This document shows, piece after piece, positions 1-5,430 of a DNA stretch of 5,960 nt. Every line of letters begins with the position of its first letter. Within the stretch, counting starts at the first letter, position 1. The notes below the pieces were generated by a model. The model saw nothing but the letters and a program-made list of their open reading frames with translations, had not been told where the DNA came from and did not search any database. Source of the DNA: Gammaproteobacteria bacterium (GTDB lineage Bacteria > Pseudomonadota > Gammaproteobacteria > GCA-001735895); contig QNFD01000185.1 of the NCBI GenBank assembly GCA_003645435.1, positions 1-5,960 of the forward strand. The letters are read 5' to 3'. Made by a program: the position numbers and the translations under genes.

Positions 1-313
1 ACTTTGCAGGATCATTGGCGACAGTATCCCTGCTAACACCCGGACCACCATAATTGCGTTTGATAATAATATTGTAAAGCCTTCCATCCAGGTTGATCGG
101 TCCTTCGATAGTATCGAGAATTGCTCCATGCGGGTGCTGACCCGTATAAGGTCGTGATTTTATAGCATCTCTGCCAGCCAATGATGAGTTTACCATCGCT
201 GTCCATAGATTCTTGGCATATTTAACGTCCTCGTCTCCTCCAAATGGCGCTGCATTAACTACTCCAACAGCCATAACTAGCGCCGCAATAAACATCACTT
301 TCATTTTTTTCAT
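1..313 (-). CDS. Secreted protein, N-terminal part, cytochrome P460-like (partial)
   Basis: The reading frame starts with ATG at 313 and is still open at the left window edge, giving 104 residues. The N-terminus is a signal peptide: MKKMK, a hydrophobic run to about residue 19, then NAA as a likely cleavage site near residue 22. The mature part has a Y-T-G-x-H-P-H-G-A motif (56-64), a short beta-rich stretch, then K-R-N-Y-G-G-P-G-V-S (85-94) and a V-A-N-D-P-A-K stretch (98-104). From memory, this order matches secreted proteins grouped with the cytochrome P460 family, which bind a c-type heme through a C-terminal CxxCH; that part lies outside the window, so heme binding cannot be seen. A good Shine-Dalgarno (AGGGG, 321-325) sits 7 bases before the ATG and overlaps the stop of the upstream propeller gene, so the two are probably cotranscribed and coupled. 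A second in-frame ATG at 304 is a less likely start. The family call is moderate; export is well supported. Confidence 0.6.
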   Translation of the reverse strand, partial: MKKMKVMFIAALVMAVGVVNAAPFGGDEDVKYAKNLWTAMVNSSLAGRDAIKSRPYTGQHPHGAILDTIEGPINLDGRLYNIIIKRNYGGPGVSRDTVANDPAK

Positions 314-320
314 TTATATT

Positions 321-325
321 CCCCT
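321..325 (-). promoter_or_regulatory. Shine-Dalgarno of the P460-like gene, fused to the preceding stop codon
   Basis: On the minus strand the bases read TAGGGG: the TAG stop of the propeller gene (326-324) runs directly into the AGGGG ribosome binding site. It lies 7 bases before the ATG at 313. It decides the start of the P460-like gene and suggests that ribosomes ending the propeller gene can re-initiate there. Confidence 0.6.
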
Positions 326-1331
326 AATAGGTTGGTTGAGCAACAATTTTGACAGCGGAAATTTCATTTGGTTGCAAAATAGATGGTTGAAAATAAATAA
401 TAGATTTTTCGTCGATCTGGATCGGCGAAAACCAGTTACCAATTAACTGGTCACGCCATATCTCGATGCCTTTTTGTCGATTAAACAGGATCAGTGTTTT
501 ATCCAGATCACTCATCAATAGATAGCCTTCGTTGCCTGGATGCATGGTAAGTTCCTGTGCCACCAGAGGTTTTTGCCACTGCCGCTGATAACTACTGCGG
601 TCAAATGCGGTAAGGCCTCCATCACGGCCCGATCGATAGATTAGTTTTTCATCGAAATCCAGGTTTTTGGGTTGGGTGGCGCCCTCTAAATATCCATCAA
701 TGCTGGCGGTTGCCGTGTTAATTATCGCGGTACTGCCATTAAACAAATTAAACGCAACCTGTTGCCGGCCAATATCCTGTGGGCTGAATATTGATTCCTG
801 GCGCATGGCCACGGCATGTAATTGACGCCCGTCTTCAATGGCTACCGCAAATGCCTGGTGTGCCTGCCCGCCGGTCCATAACAGGCCCTGTTCGCGCAAA
901 ACTGCCGGTGAATATATCCAGCCCTCAAATTTCGTACGCCAGTTGATGACGCCGCCGTCCGGATCAATCGAATAGAGTGCTCCGTGCAGGCTGCCTGCAT
1001 ATAAATGGTCGGCAACCACTGGGCTAAAAATAGTGCGGGTTTCCTCAATACGCCAGGCAATTTCACCATTATCCGGATTGAGTGCATAGAGTCCCTGGGG
1101 GCTACCGACGTACAGCAGTCGTTCACCCATCACCGGTTCGAAGGTTTGAATTCCCTGCAAGCTTGACCACTGCTGCTCAAGTGTTGACGGGTTAAATTTG
1201 TGAATTCCGTTATAGGAAACGTACAGGTCGTTATCGACTAACAGCGGGTTTTGGGCTGTAGAGGCCGCGGCAGCCTGCATCAACAGGAAGGGAAATAATG
1301 CCAGCAACAAAGCCCGTTTGAATTTATGCAT
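324..1331 (-). CDS. Secreted PQQ-like beta-propeller repeat protein
   Basis: 335 residues, complete. Residues 1-23 form a Sec signal peptide (HKFKR, a long hydrophobic core, then QAAAAS); there is no lipobox cysteine, so the product is probably soluble in the periplasm. The mature part is built of blades of about 38-42 residues. Recurrent F/Y-x-P motifs occur at 64-66, 102-104, 140-142, 182-184 and 301-303, and blade-closing W-R or similar W motifs at 55, 93, 131, 252 and 292. The form 'FSPVV....LYaGS..G.LY.iDP..G...WR' is typical of the PQQ-binding-like/BamB-like propeller fold. I see no clear PQQ or metal ligands, so it is more likely a structural or binding propeller than a dehydrogenase; the length is also well below that of quinoprotein dehydrogenases (about 600). 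No convincing Shine-Dalgarno precedes the ATG. It is followed after 10 bases by the P460-like gene, so the two exported proteins may share a job. The role is unknown. Confidence 0.8.
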   Translation of the reverse strand: MHKFKRALLLALFPFLLMQAAAASTAQNPLLVDNDLYVSYNGIHKFNPSTLEQQWSSLQGIQTFEPVMGERLLYVGSPQGLYALNPDNGEIAWRIEETRTIFSPVVADHLYAGSLHGALYSIDPDGGVINWRTKFEGWIYSPAVLREQGLLWTGGQAHQAFAVAIEDGRQLHAVAMRQESIFSPQDIGRQQVAFNLFNGSTAIINTATASIDGYLEGATQPKNLDFDEKLIYRSGRDGGLTAFDRSSYQRQWQKPLVAQELTMHPGNEGYLLMSDLDKTLILFNRQKGIEIWRDQLIGNWFSPIQIDEKSIIYFQPSILQPNEISAVKIVAQPTY

Positions 1332-1361
1332 TGGGTGAATTATCCATACGCAGATAACTAT

Positions 1362-1377
1362 CCGATCGGTCCCGATC
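1362..1377. repeat. Small palindromic element upstream of the propeller gene
   Basis: GATCGG (1364-1369) and CCGATC (1372-1377) form an inverted repeat around TC, and CCGATCGG (1362-1369) is itself a perfect palindrome. It sits 33-46 bases before the propeller start, inside the only spacer of any size in the left-hand group (1332-1428). It could be an operator or the stem of a small hairpin (5 bp with a 4-base loop). It is short enough to be chance. I found no convincing -35/-10 pair or terminator in this 97-base spacer. Confidence 0.25.
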
Positions 1378-1428
1378 CATTTAGTTCCGGGATAAGCTCA
1401 TGAAAAATTAAAATCGATTAGCAAACAG

Positions 1429-1842
1429 CTATTTGGTTGGCAACTCGTCGTAATGAATTAGGTCATCGACCTCTTCACGCCAGGGTGCGCGGTCATTCCA
1501 GAATATATTGTGAATTGGTTTAATGCCGGGGTCTTCGTCGAGGGTGCCGGCGGGAATTATTACGGCTCCTCCGCTTTTAGCCAACCAGGGAAGTGAAGAA
1601 CCGCAACGTGTGCAAAAGCAGGTGGCAAAATGTTTGGAATCCGGGAGTTCGTAACGTCCGACCGCATCTTCACCGCTCAACCACTCGAACTGTTTTGGAT
1701 CAATAATAATATTAGCGGCGAACGCACTACCGGTAAATTTTCGACAGCGTGAACAATGGCAGTACTGGAATACAAATTCAGGTCCGGAAAACTGGTAAGT
1801 AACGGTATTACACAGGCAACTGCCTCTAATTTTTTTACTCAT
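1429..1842 (-). CDS. GFA/CENP-V-family zinc protein
   Basis: 137 residues from the ATG at 1842. The family is clear from its cysteine pattern: G-S-C-L-C (C9, C11), C-H-C-S-R-C (C28, C30, C33) and C-x-C-T-R-C-G-S (C75, C77, C80). In Gfa structures the first pair plus the last CxxC hold one zinc (here C9, C11, C77, C80), and the middle CxCxxC holds the second, labile zinc (here C28, C30, C33). All are present, so the fold should be intact. Founding members were described as glutathione-dependent formaldehyde-activating enzymes, but most relatives, including ones this short (Gfa itself is about 190 residues), have no proven reaction, so I do not claim formaldehyde as substrate. A TTG at 1854 would add four residues, but a strong GGAGG (1848-1852) lies just before the ATG at 1842 and makes that the start. 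The first 8 bases overlap the end of the kinase-like gene, indicating an operon and translational coupling. Confidence 0.85.
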   Translation of the reverse strand: MSKKIRGSCLCNTVTYQFSGPEFVFQYCHCSRCRKFTGSAFAANIIIDPKQFEWLSGEDAVGRYELPDSKHFATCFCTRCGSSLPWLAKSGGAVIIPAGTLDEDPGIKPIHNIFWNDRAPWREEVDDLIHYDELPTK

Positions 1843-3601
1843 AGTAACCTCCAATGCTGGCCTCGGAATCGGTGATATTGCAAATCTCAGGCGCGAGTTG
1901 TAAAAATATTGACGACAGGTCCGGGTCTATTAGCCTGCTTGTAAACAGTTCCACATCGGTCACCCGAAATTTTCCGCTGGTGGCGGTTACATAAACCAGC
2001 CCTGATTCCAGGTCAAGAAAACGAACATTCTCGATCTTGCGGATGCATTGTTGTAAAAAGCCGATGTTGTTTGCTACCTCGAGAACCTGTTGTTCAGGGT
2101 AAACCGCGTCGGCAGTACGGGCCATGACGTTAATTTTCTGGTAACGCTCGATATTAATAAAGGCGATTGGATCAAAGATATCCATATGCGCCTGCGTGCC
2201 GCGGGCTATCATGGTTGGATAGCAACCCCTGGCAACGCTATTATCGAGGAATTCAAAAATAAACCTGGGCCTGTTATTGGCCAGCCATTTGAACAATAGT
2301 TTCGGCATCCCCGCATAAGCTTCAATACAGTGACCGAGGAAGTCTTCTACGGATTTATATCGACCTCGGACCTGGCCGCGTTCCCATCCGCGTTCGACCG
2401 TATCCTCGGGTGGTGTGACGACAAAATACATGTACATCGTATCGACATACCTGGCATAAGTACTGTGCAGGATTCGGGTTATTTTTTCGCTCGCGAAACT
2501 GTCAAAGCGAAAACGGTCAACGACCAGATGTGGAGTCGATTTGCGGTGTTGGGCCTTGGCGCGGATATAGTGGTCAAGCTTGGCGTCGATGATGATTACC
2601 TCGTAACTGGTGAGACGCCCGGCGTACTTGTAGGCCTCGCCGAGCGAGTCATAGTCGAGTAACAGACGCCGCCAGATGTCCGGGCTGATGGTTCCATAGC
2701 CGTCTTCTTCGATGCCTAGCTCGTGCATCATCTGCCGCAGCATCGGCCGCAGTGAACTCTTCCCAGCGGCAGAACTGCCCTTGAGACTGATCAAGATTGG
2801 ATTTTGGGCATCTGGAATAAGACTGTAACCCTCATCTATTACTGCCTGTTTAACCCACGCATCTACCTGCTTGCCGATTAGCCGGCTGCCATAGCGACTG
2901 CAGATATGCGTTGTGATTAATTCAACCAGCATTTCCTTATCTTTGCCAAGATAGCCGCGGGTACTTACGATTGACCCTAGTACTCGATATAAACTCCGGT
3001 AGACCGCTGATTCAAATGGATCATTAGTACTTAGACCCCGATCCTTGAAGGAGGAGATAACACGTAACTGCCGCTCCTGGGTGGTTTCCAGGTTGCGGGG
3101 CTGTTTCTTTGGGGGTGCAAATAATCGCGACAGGATAGACGGTTTCGATTTCTGCTGGTTTTGCACCGTAACAAATAGCGATTGCGACAGTTCCCGGTCC
3201 ACCATGCTTTGCGCCTGTTGGTACAGGTTCTGAAAGCTGAGATCAAACTCGGGCAGGTGCGGCACCAGGTAAGTGTCCATAATCTGGTGGGTAATACGGC
3301 GAAAACGGATACCAAGGTCTTCCTCGTGCTCGCCTTCGAGTACGACGATATCCGCGGTGACACGTACGATAAGCTCATGCAGGGCCAACCGGCCCGGTCT
3401 GAATACAACCAGTTCTTCAGGACTGAGCCCGGTCTCCTTTGCGAGCTGACTGATCTCGTCGATATTGGAGCTCACATTTTTAGAATCATAAATCGTTTCC
3501 AGCAACCGGTACTTGGCCGGAATTTCTGATTCGATACCCGGGCTCCAGGCAGAGTATTGATCCTTGGCTACAGGATGAGAACTGTCGATTATTATTGCCA
3601 T
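1835..3601 (-). CDS. Large P-loop kinase-like protein, zeta-toxin-like core
   Basis: 588 residues, no signal peptide, so cytoplasmic. A Walker A loop G-S-S-A-A-G-K-S-S lies at 275-283 after the strand PILISLK. It is followed by S-P-D-I-W-R-R-L-L-L-D-Y-D (306-318) and a Y-A-G-R-L-T-S-Y-E helix (326-334). This order matches zeta/PezT-type kinases, where an Asp in a 'D-x-F-(K/R)...P-x-(F/Y)-D' segment acts as the base; D308 is the likely equivalent. A hydrophobic strand ending in V-V-D-R (360-363) and an Arg-rich stretch W-E-R-G-Q-V-R-G-R-Y (406-415) could supply Walker B and lid functions. Zeta cores are about 250-290 residues, so roughly 265 N-terminal residues (helical, no family I recognise) and about 110 C-terminal residues (from about 475) are extra. 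No antitoxin-like gene adjoins, so a toxin role is not supported; a small-molecule or nucleotide kinase is equally possible. No Shine-Dalgarno precedes the ATG. The end overlaps the GFA gene by 8 bases (ATGAGTAA), and the start is only 11 bases from the divergent creatininase-family frame. Confidence 0.75.
   Translation of the reverse strand: MAIIIDSSHPVAKDQYSAWSPGIESEIPAKYRLLETIYDSKNVSSNIDEISQLAKETGLSPEELVVFRPGRLALHELIVRVTADIVVLEGEHEEDLGIRFRRITHQIMDTYLVPHLPEFDLSFQNLYQQAQSMVDRELSQSLFVTVQNQQKSKPSILSRLFAPPKKQPRNLETTQERQLRVISSFKDRGLSTNDPFESAVYRSLYRVLGSIVSTRGYLGKDKEMLVELITTHICSRYGSRLIGKQVDAWVKQAVIDEGYSLIPDAQNPILISLKGSSAAGKSSLRPMLRQMMHELGIEEDGYGTISPDIWRRLLLDYDSLGEAYKYAGRLTSYEVIIIDAKLDHYIRAKAQHRKSTPHLVVDRFRFDSFASEKITRILHSTYARYVDTMYMYFVVTPPEDTVERGWERGQVRGRYKSVEDFLGHCIEAYAGMPKLLFKWLANNRPRFIFEFLDNSVARGCYPTMIARGTQAHMDIFDPIAFINIERYQKINVMARTADAVYPEQQVLEVANNIGFLQQCIRKIENVRFLDLESGLVYVTATSGKFRVTDVELFTSRLIDPDLSSIFLQLAPEICNITDSEASIGGYYE
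1848..1852 (-). promoter_or_regulatory. Shine-Dalgarno of the GFA gene, inside the kinase-like gene
   Basis: GGAGG on the minus strand, 5 bases before the ATG at 1842. The same bases encode the Gly-Gly of the final IGGYYE of the upstream protein. It is the strongest ribosome binding site in the window and settles the choice between the TTG at 1854 and the ATG at 1842. Confidence 0.75.
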
Positions 3602-3612
3602 AAGCGGTTATT

Positions 3613-4359
3613 ATGGCATTTATGAGTGCCGATCAGAATACAAGTTCATCCGGTGTCCGGCTGGAGACGATGAACTGGCTCGAAGCGGAAGCCGTGCTAA
3701 ACGATGCCAGCGTGGTCGTAATACCGCTGGGTGGCGCCGCAAAACAACATGGCCCGCACCTGCCGCTCAATAACGACGCGCTGATTGCAAACTGGCTGGC
3801 GAAGGAAATCGCACAACGTTTACCGGTGGTTATCGCGCCCTTGATCAATACCTCGTTTTATCCGGCCTTCACCGATTATCCGGGTTCAATCAGCCTGCGC
3901 GCCGAAACCGCACGAGATTTACTGGTTGATACCTGCCGCAGTCTGGCAGCATTTGGTGTGGGCAAATTTTATGTGCTCAACACCGGTGTGTCGACCGACC
4001 GCCCCTTGTCGATGGCCAGGGAATTACTACAGGCTGAAGGTCTGCAGTTTGAGTACATGAAGTTGTCCGAGGCATTTTCCACACTCGGTTCGAAGGTTTT
4101 CGAACAAGAGTACGGATCGCACGCGGATGAACACGAAACTTCGCTGATGTTGCATATCGCACCCGAAGTGGTCGATATGGACAAGGCCGTCGATGATGGT
4201 GTCGAGGGCGAGGGTAAATTGAGCAGGGTTCGTGGCGAAGGCATCTGGTCGGCGTCGGGGGTTTATGGTCAGCCCACGCTGGCCACTGCGAATAAAGGAA
4301 AACTGGTGGCGGAGGCCATGGTTGAATGTGCAGTTAAGGGGATACTGGGTTTAATGTAG
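3613..4359 (+). CDS. Creatininase-family protein with a divergent metal site
   Basis: 248 residues from the first ATG. The fold is recognisable from V-V-V-I-P-L-G-G-A-A-K-Q-H-G-P-H-L-P-L-N-N-D (34-55), Y-P-G-S-I-S-L-R-x-E-T (89-99), H-A-D-E-H-E-T-S-L-M-L (170-180) and the late G-V-Y-G-Q-P-T-L-A-T-A-N-K-G (216-229). Classical members are zinc or manganese amidohydrolases that open small cyclic or formylated amides. Of the usual ligands, the His of 'E-x-H-G' (H46) and the following Asp (D55) are kept. The Glu two residues before that His is Lys44, and the 'NGHGGN/NGHYEN' loop is N-T-G-V-S-T (123-128), without its His. I recall a subfamily with this signature, so the change is probably lineage-wide rather than decay, but the reaction is open. 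Start choice is uncertain: Met4 (3622) and Met20 (3670, with GGAG at 3663-3666 but short spacing) are alternatives, and family alignments favour a start close to Met20. The neighbour upstream is divergent; the MttB-like frame converges on its end with 8 bases between the stops. Confidence 0.8.
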   Translation: MAFMSADQNTSSSGVRLETMNWLEAEAVLNDASVVVIPLGGAAKQHGPHLPLNNDALIANWLAKEIAQRLPVVIAPLINTSFYPAFTDYPGSISLRAETARDLLVDTCRSLAAFGVGKFYVLNTGVSTDRPLSMARELLQAEGLQFEYMKLSEAFSTLGSKVFEQEYGSHADEHETSLMLHIAPEVVDMDKAVDDGVEGEGKLSRVRGEGIWSASGVYGQPTLATANKGKLVAEAMVECAVKGILGLM

Positions 4360-4367
4360 CAAGTTTG

Positions 4368-4526
4368 TTACTCCGCAAAATCATGTATGAGCTCGACACC
4401 TTCCTGGTTGGTGACTTCCATGATCGGAATTTTTCGCTGTAACTCGGGATGATGGACAATTGCCGCGTTGGCAATTGCCGCCCGGCGACCCTTGCTACCA
4501 CCCTGACGCCGACGCTTGCTTGCCAT
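4368..4526 (-). pseudogene. Short frame matching the N-terminus of an MttB-type methyltransferase
   Basis: A 52-residue frame from ATG 4526 to TAA 4368. It starts 5 bases after the DapA-family stop on the same strand. The sequence has a basic head (KRRRQGGSKGRR, 4-15), an Ala-rich link, then R-K-I-P-I-M-E-V (31-38) and E-G-V-E-L-I-H-D-F-A-E (42-52). This order, basic Gly/Arg tail then 'RKIP..E......E....I...AE', is how I remember the start of trimethylamine methyltransferase (MttB) family proteins, which normally continue for about 450-500 further residues. Here TAA follows at once and the creatininase-family gene ends 8 bases beyond, so the rest is absent rather than frameshifted. The stop is TAA, so pyrrolysine read-through at TAG does not apply. 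The start has no clear Shine-Dalgarno. It could instead be a real small basic protein; a truncated remnant fits better next to a trimethylamine-dehydrogenase-type gene. The frame is certain; the family call is from memory of short motifs. Confidence 0.5.
4457..4477. repeat. Perfect 8-bp inverted repeat (hairpin) in the MttB-like frame
   Basis: CAATTGCC (4457-4464) and GGCAATTG (4470-4477) are exact inverted copies around a 5-base loop, GCGTT. Neither strand has a T-run after the stem, so it is not a standard intrinsic terminator. It lies about 100 bases past the creatininase-family stop and within the 52-residue frame, where it encodes the A-I-A-N-A-A-I-V stretch. Because this is the convergent end of two transcripts, it may protect 3' ends or slow polymerase, but its coding repeat could also explain it. 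Confidence 0.4.
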
Positions 4527-4531
4527 GGCTA

Positions 4532-5404
4532 CTATTGATCGAGTGCTTCAAGTGTGGAAGCGAGCGCGGCTTCTGCATCCTGCGACAATGGCCTTAACGG
4601 TGATCGTACGGGACCGCCGTCGAATCCGCGTAAACGGCTAGCAGCCTTTACCCCGGCAACATAGTTACCCTCCCACAGGTACAATAGCGATGGAATCATC
4701 CTCGACCATAGTGCCATCGCGGCGTTCAAATCGCCTTTCTCGACGAACTCGTAGAGTCGAACAGTTTCATCCGGCATGTAATTAGCGGCGCCCCAGATAG
4801 CGCCGGTAGCACCCGCCATGAGGGCGAATACGGTGGTTGGGTCAGCGCCGTTGAGTACCTTGAAACCGGTTTGCAAATAAGCTTGATGCCTGGAGATATC
4901 ACCGGCACTGTCCTTGATGTATTTAAAATTCGCCAGTTGCTTGAGGCGCTTTAACAGGTCGACCGATATACCCACGCCGGTCGTCTGCGGGATGTGGTAA
5001 CCGATGATATCGGTTTCGACCGCGGCATCGATGCGGCGGTAAAATTCAAACAGTCCATCGTCGTCTTCGGGGCCTTCCAGGTAAGGCGGTAACACCATCA
5101 ATGCGTCGGCGCCGAGAGCCTCGGCATGTCTGGAACGCTCGATGACCTCATCGACATTGAGCGCCGAGGTCTGGCAAATCAGGTTACAGCGACCGTCGAT
5201 GCGAGCAGCACCCAGTTCGTAGAGCTTATTGCACTCCGCCTGTGTCAGGTATGGATGCTGGCCGGTACCGGCGCCGAGCACGATGCCATGAACACCGGTG
5301 TCAACATAGACGTCGATTAGGTTTTCCCAACGTGCATAATCGATGCTGCCGTCTTCGTGCATGGGTGTTTGCATTGCCAGGTTGATGCCTTTTAAGTCAC
5401 TCAT
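4532..5404 (-). CDS. DapA-family (dihydrodipicolinate synthase/NAL) aldolase or lyase
   Basis: 290 residues, the usual length for the family (about 290-310), and a TIM barrel. The Schiff-base lysine is K164 in F-K-Y-I-K-D-S-A-G-D (160-169), and the catalytic tyrosine is Y136 in I-I-G-Y-H-I-P (133-139), where the family usually has Y-N-x-P. The carboxylate-binding loop, normally G-T-T-G-E, reads A-G-T-G-Q (45-49): the second Thr (T47) is kept, while the first Thr is Gly46 and the Glu is Gln49. That argues against lysine biosynthesis (DapA proper) and for another 2-oxo-acid-type or related substrate. The enzyme should be cytoplasmic. It begins 26 bases after the flavoprotein stop on the same strand, with only a weak GGAT some 11 bases before the ATG, and is followed after 5 bases by the MttB-like frame, so the three form one transcription unit. 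A catabolic aldolase/lyase role beside the flavin dehydrogenase is inference; the substrate cannot be named. Confidence 0.85.
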   Translation of the reverse strand: MSDLKGINLAMQTPMHEDGSIDYARWENLIDVYVDTGVHGIVLGAGTGQHPYLTQAECNKLYELGAARIDGRCNLICQTSALNVDEVIERSRHAEALGADALMVLPPYLEGPEDDDGLFEFYRRIDAAVETDIIGYHIPQTTGVGISVDLLKRLKQLANFKYIKDSAGDISRHQAYLQTGFKVLNGADPTTVFALMAGATGAIWGAANYMPDETVRLYEFVEKGDLNAAMALWSRMIPSLLYLWEGNYVAGVKAASRLRGFDGGPVRSPLRPLSQDAEAALASTLEALDQ

Positions 5405-5430
5405 TAGTGGTTATCCGAATTCTCTTATGT

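Noticed and set aside
213..446. Plus-strand frame of 77 codons
   Set aside because: It runs antisense across the signal-peptide region of the P460-like gene and the end of the propeller gene; its hydrophobic stretch is the reverse of the coupled junction, not a membrane protein with its own start signals.
1389..1428. Intrinsic terminator after the GFA gene
   Set aside because: There are T-rich runs on the minus strand, but the best preceding stem is only 4 bp (TAGC/GCTA), too weak to call.
2090..2662. Plus-strand frames of 69 and 110 codons (2090-2299 and 2330-2662)
   Set aside because: They lie wholly inside the kinase-like gene on the opposite strand, have no ribosome binding site, and their proteins look like antisense shadows.
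3031..3529. Several overlapping frames of 62-125 codons on both strands
   Set aside because: They are shadows of the N-terminal part of the kinase-like gene, which is supported by its continuous 588-codon frame and P-loop motif.
1835..3601. Toxin-antitoxin system built on the zeta-like kinase
   Set aside because: No antitoxin-sized gene adjoins, and the protein is about twice the size of zeta toxins. The neighbour is a conserved zinc protein, not an epsilon-like helix bundle.
4368..4370. Pyrrolysine read-through extending the MttB-like frame
   Set aside because: The stop is TAA, not TAG, and the following codons antisense to the creatininase-family gene show no MttB-like sequence in any frame.
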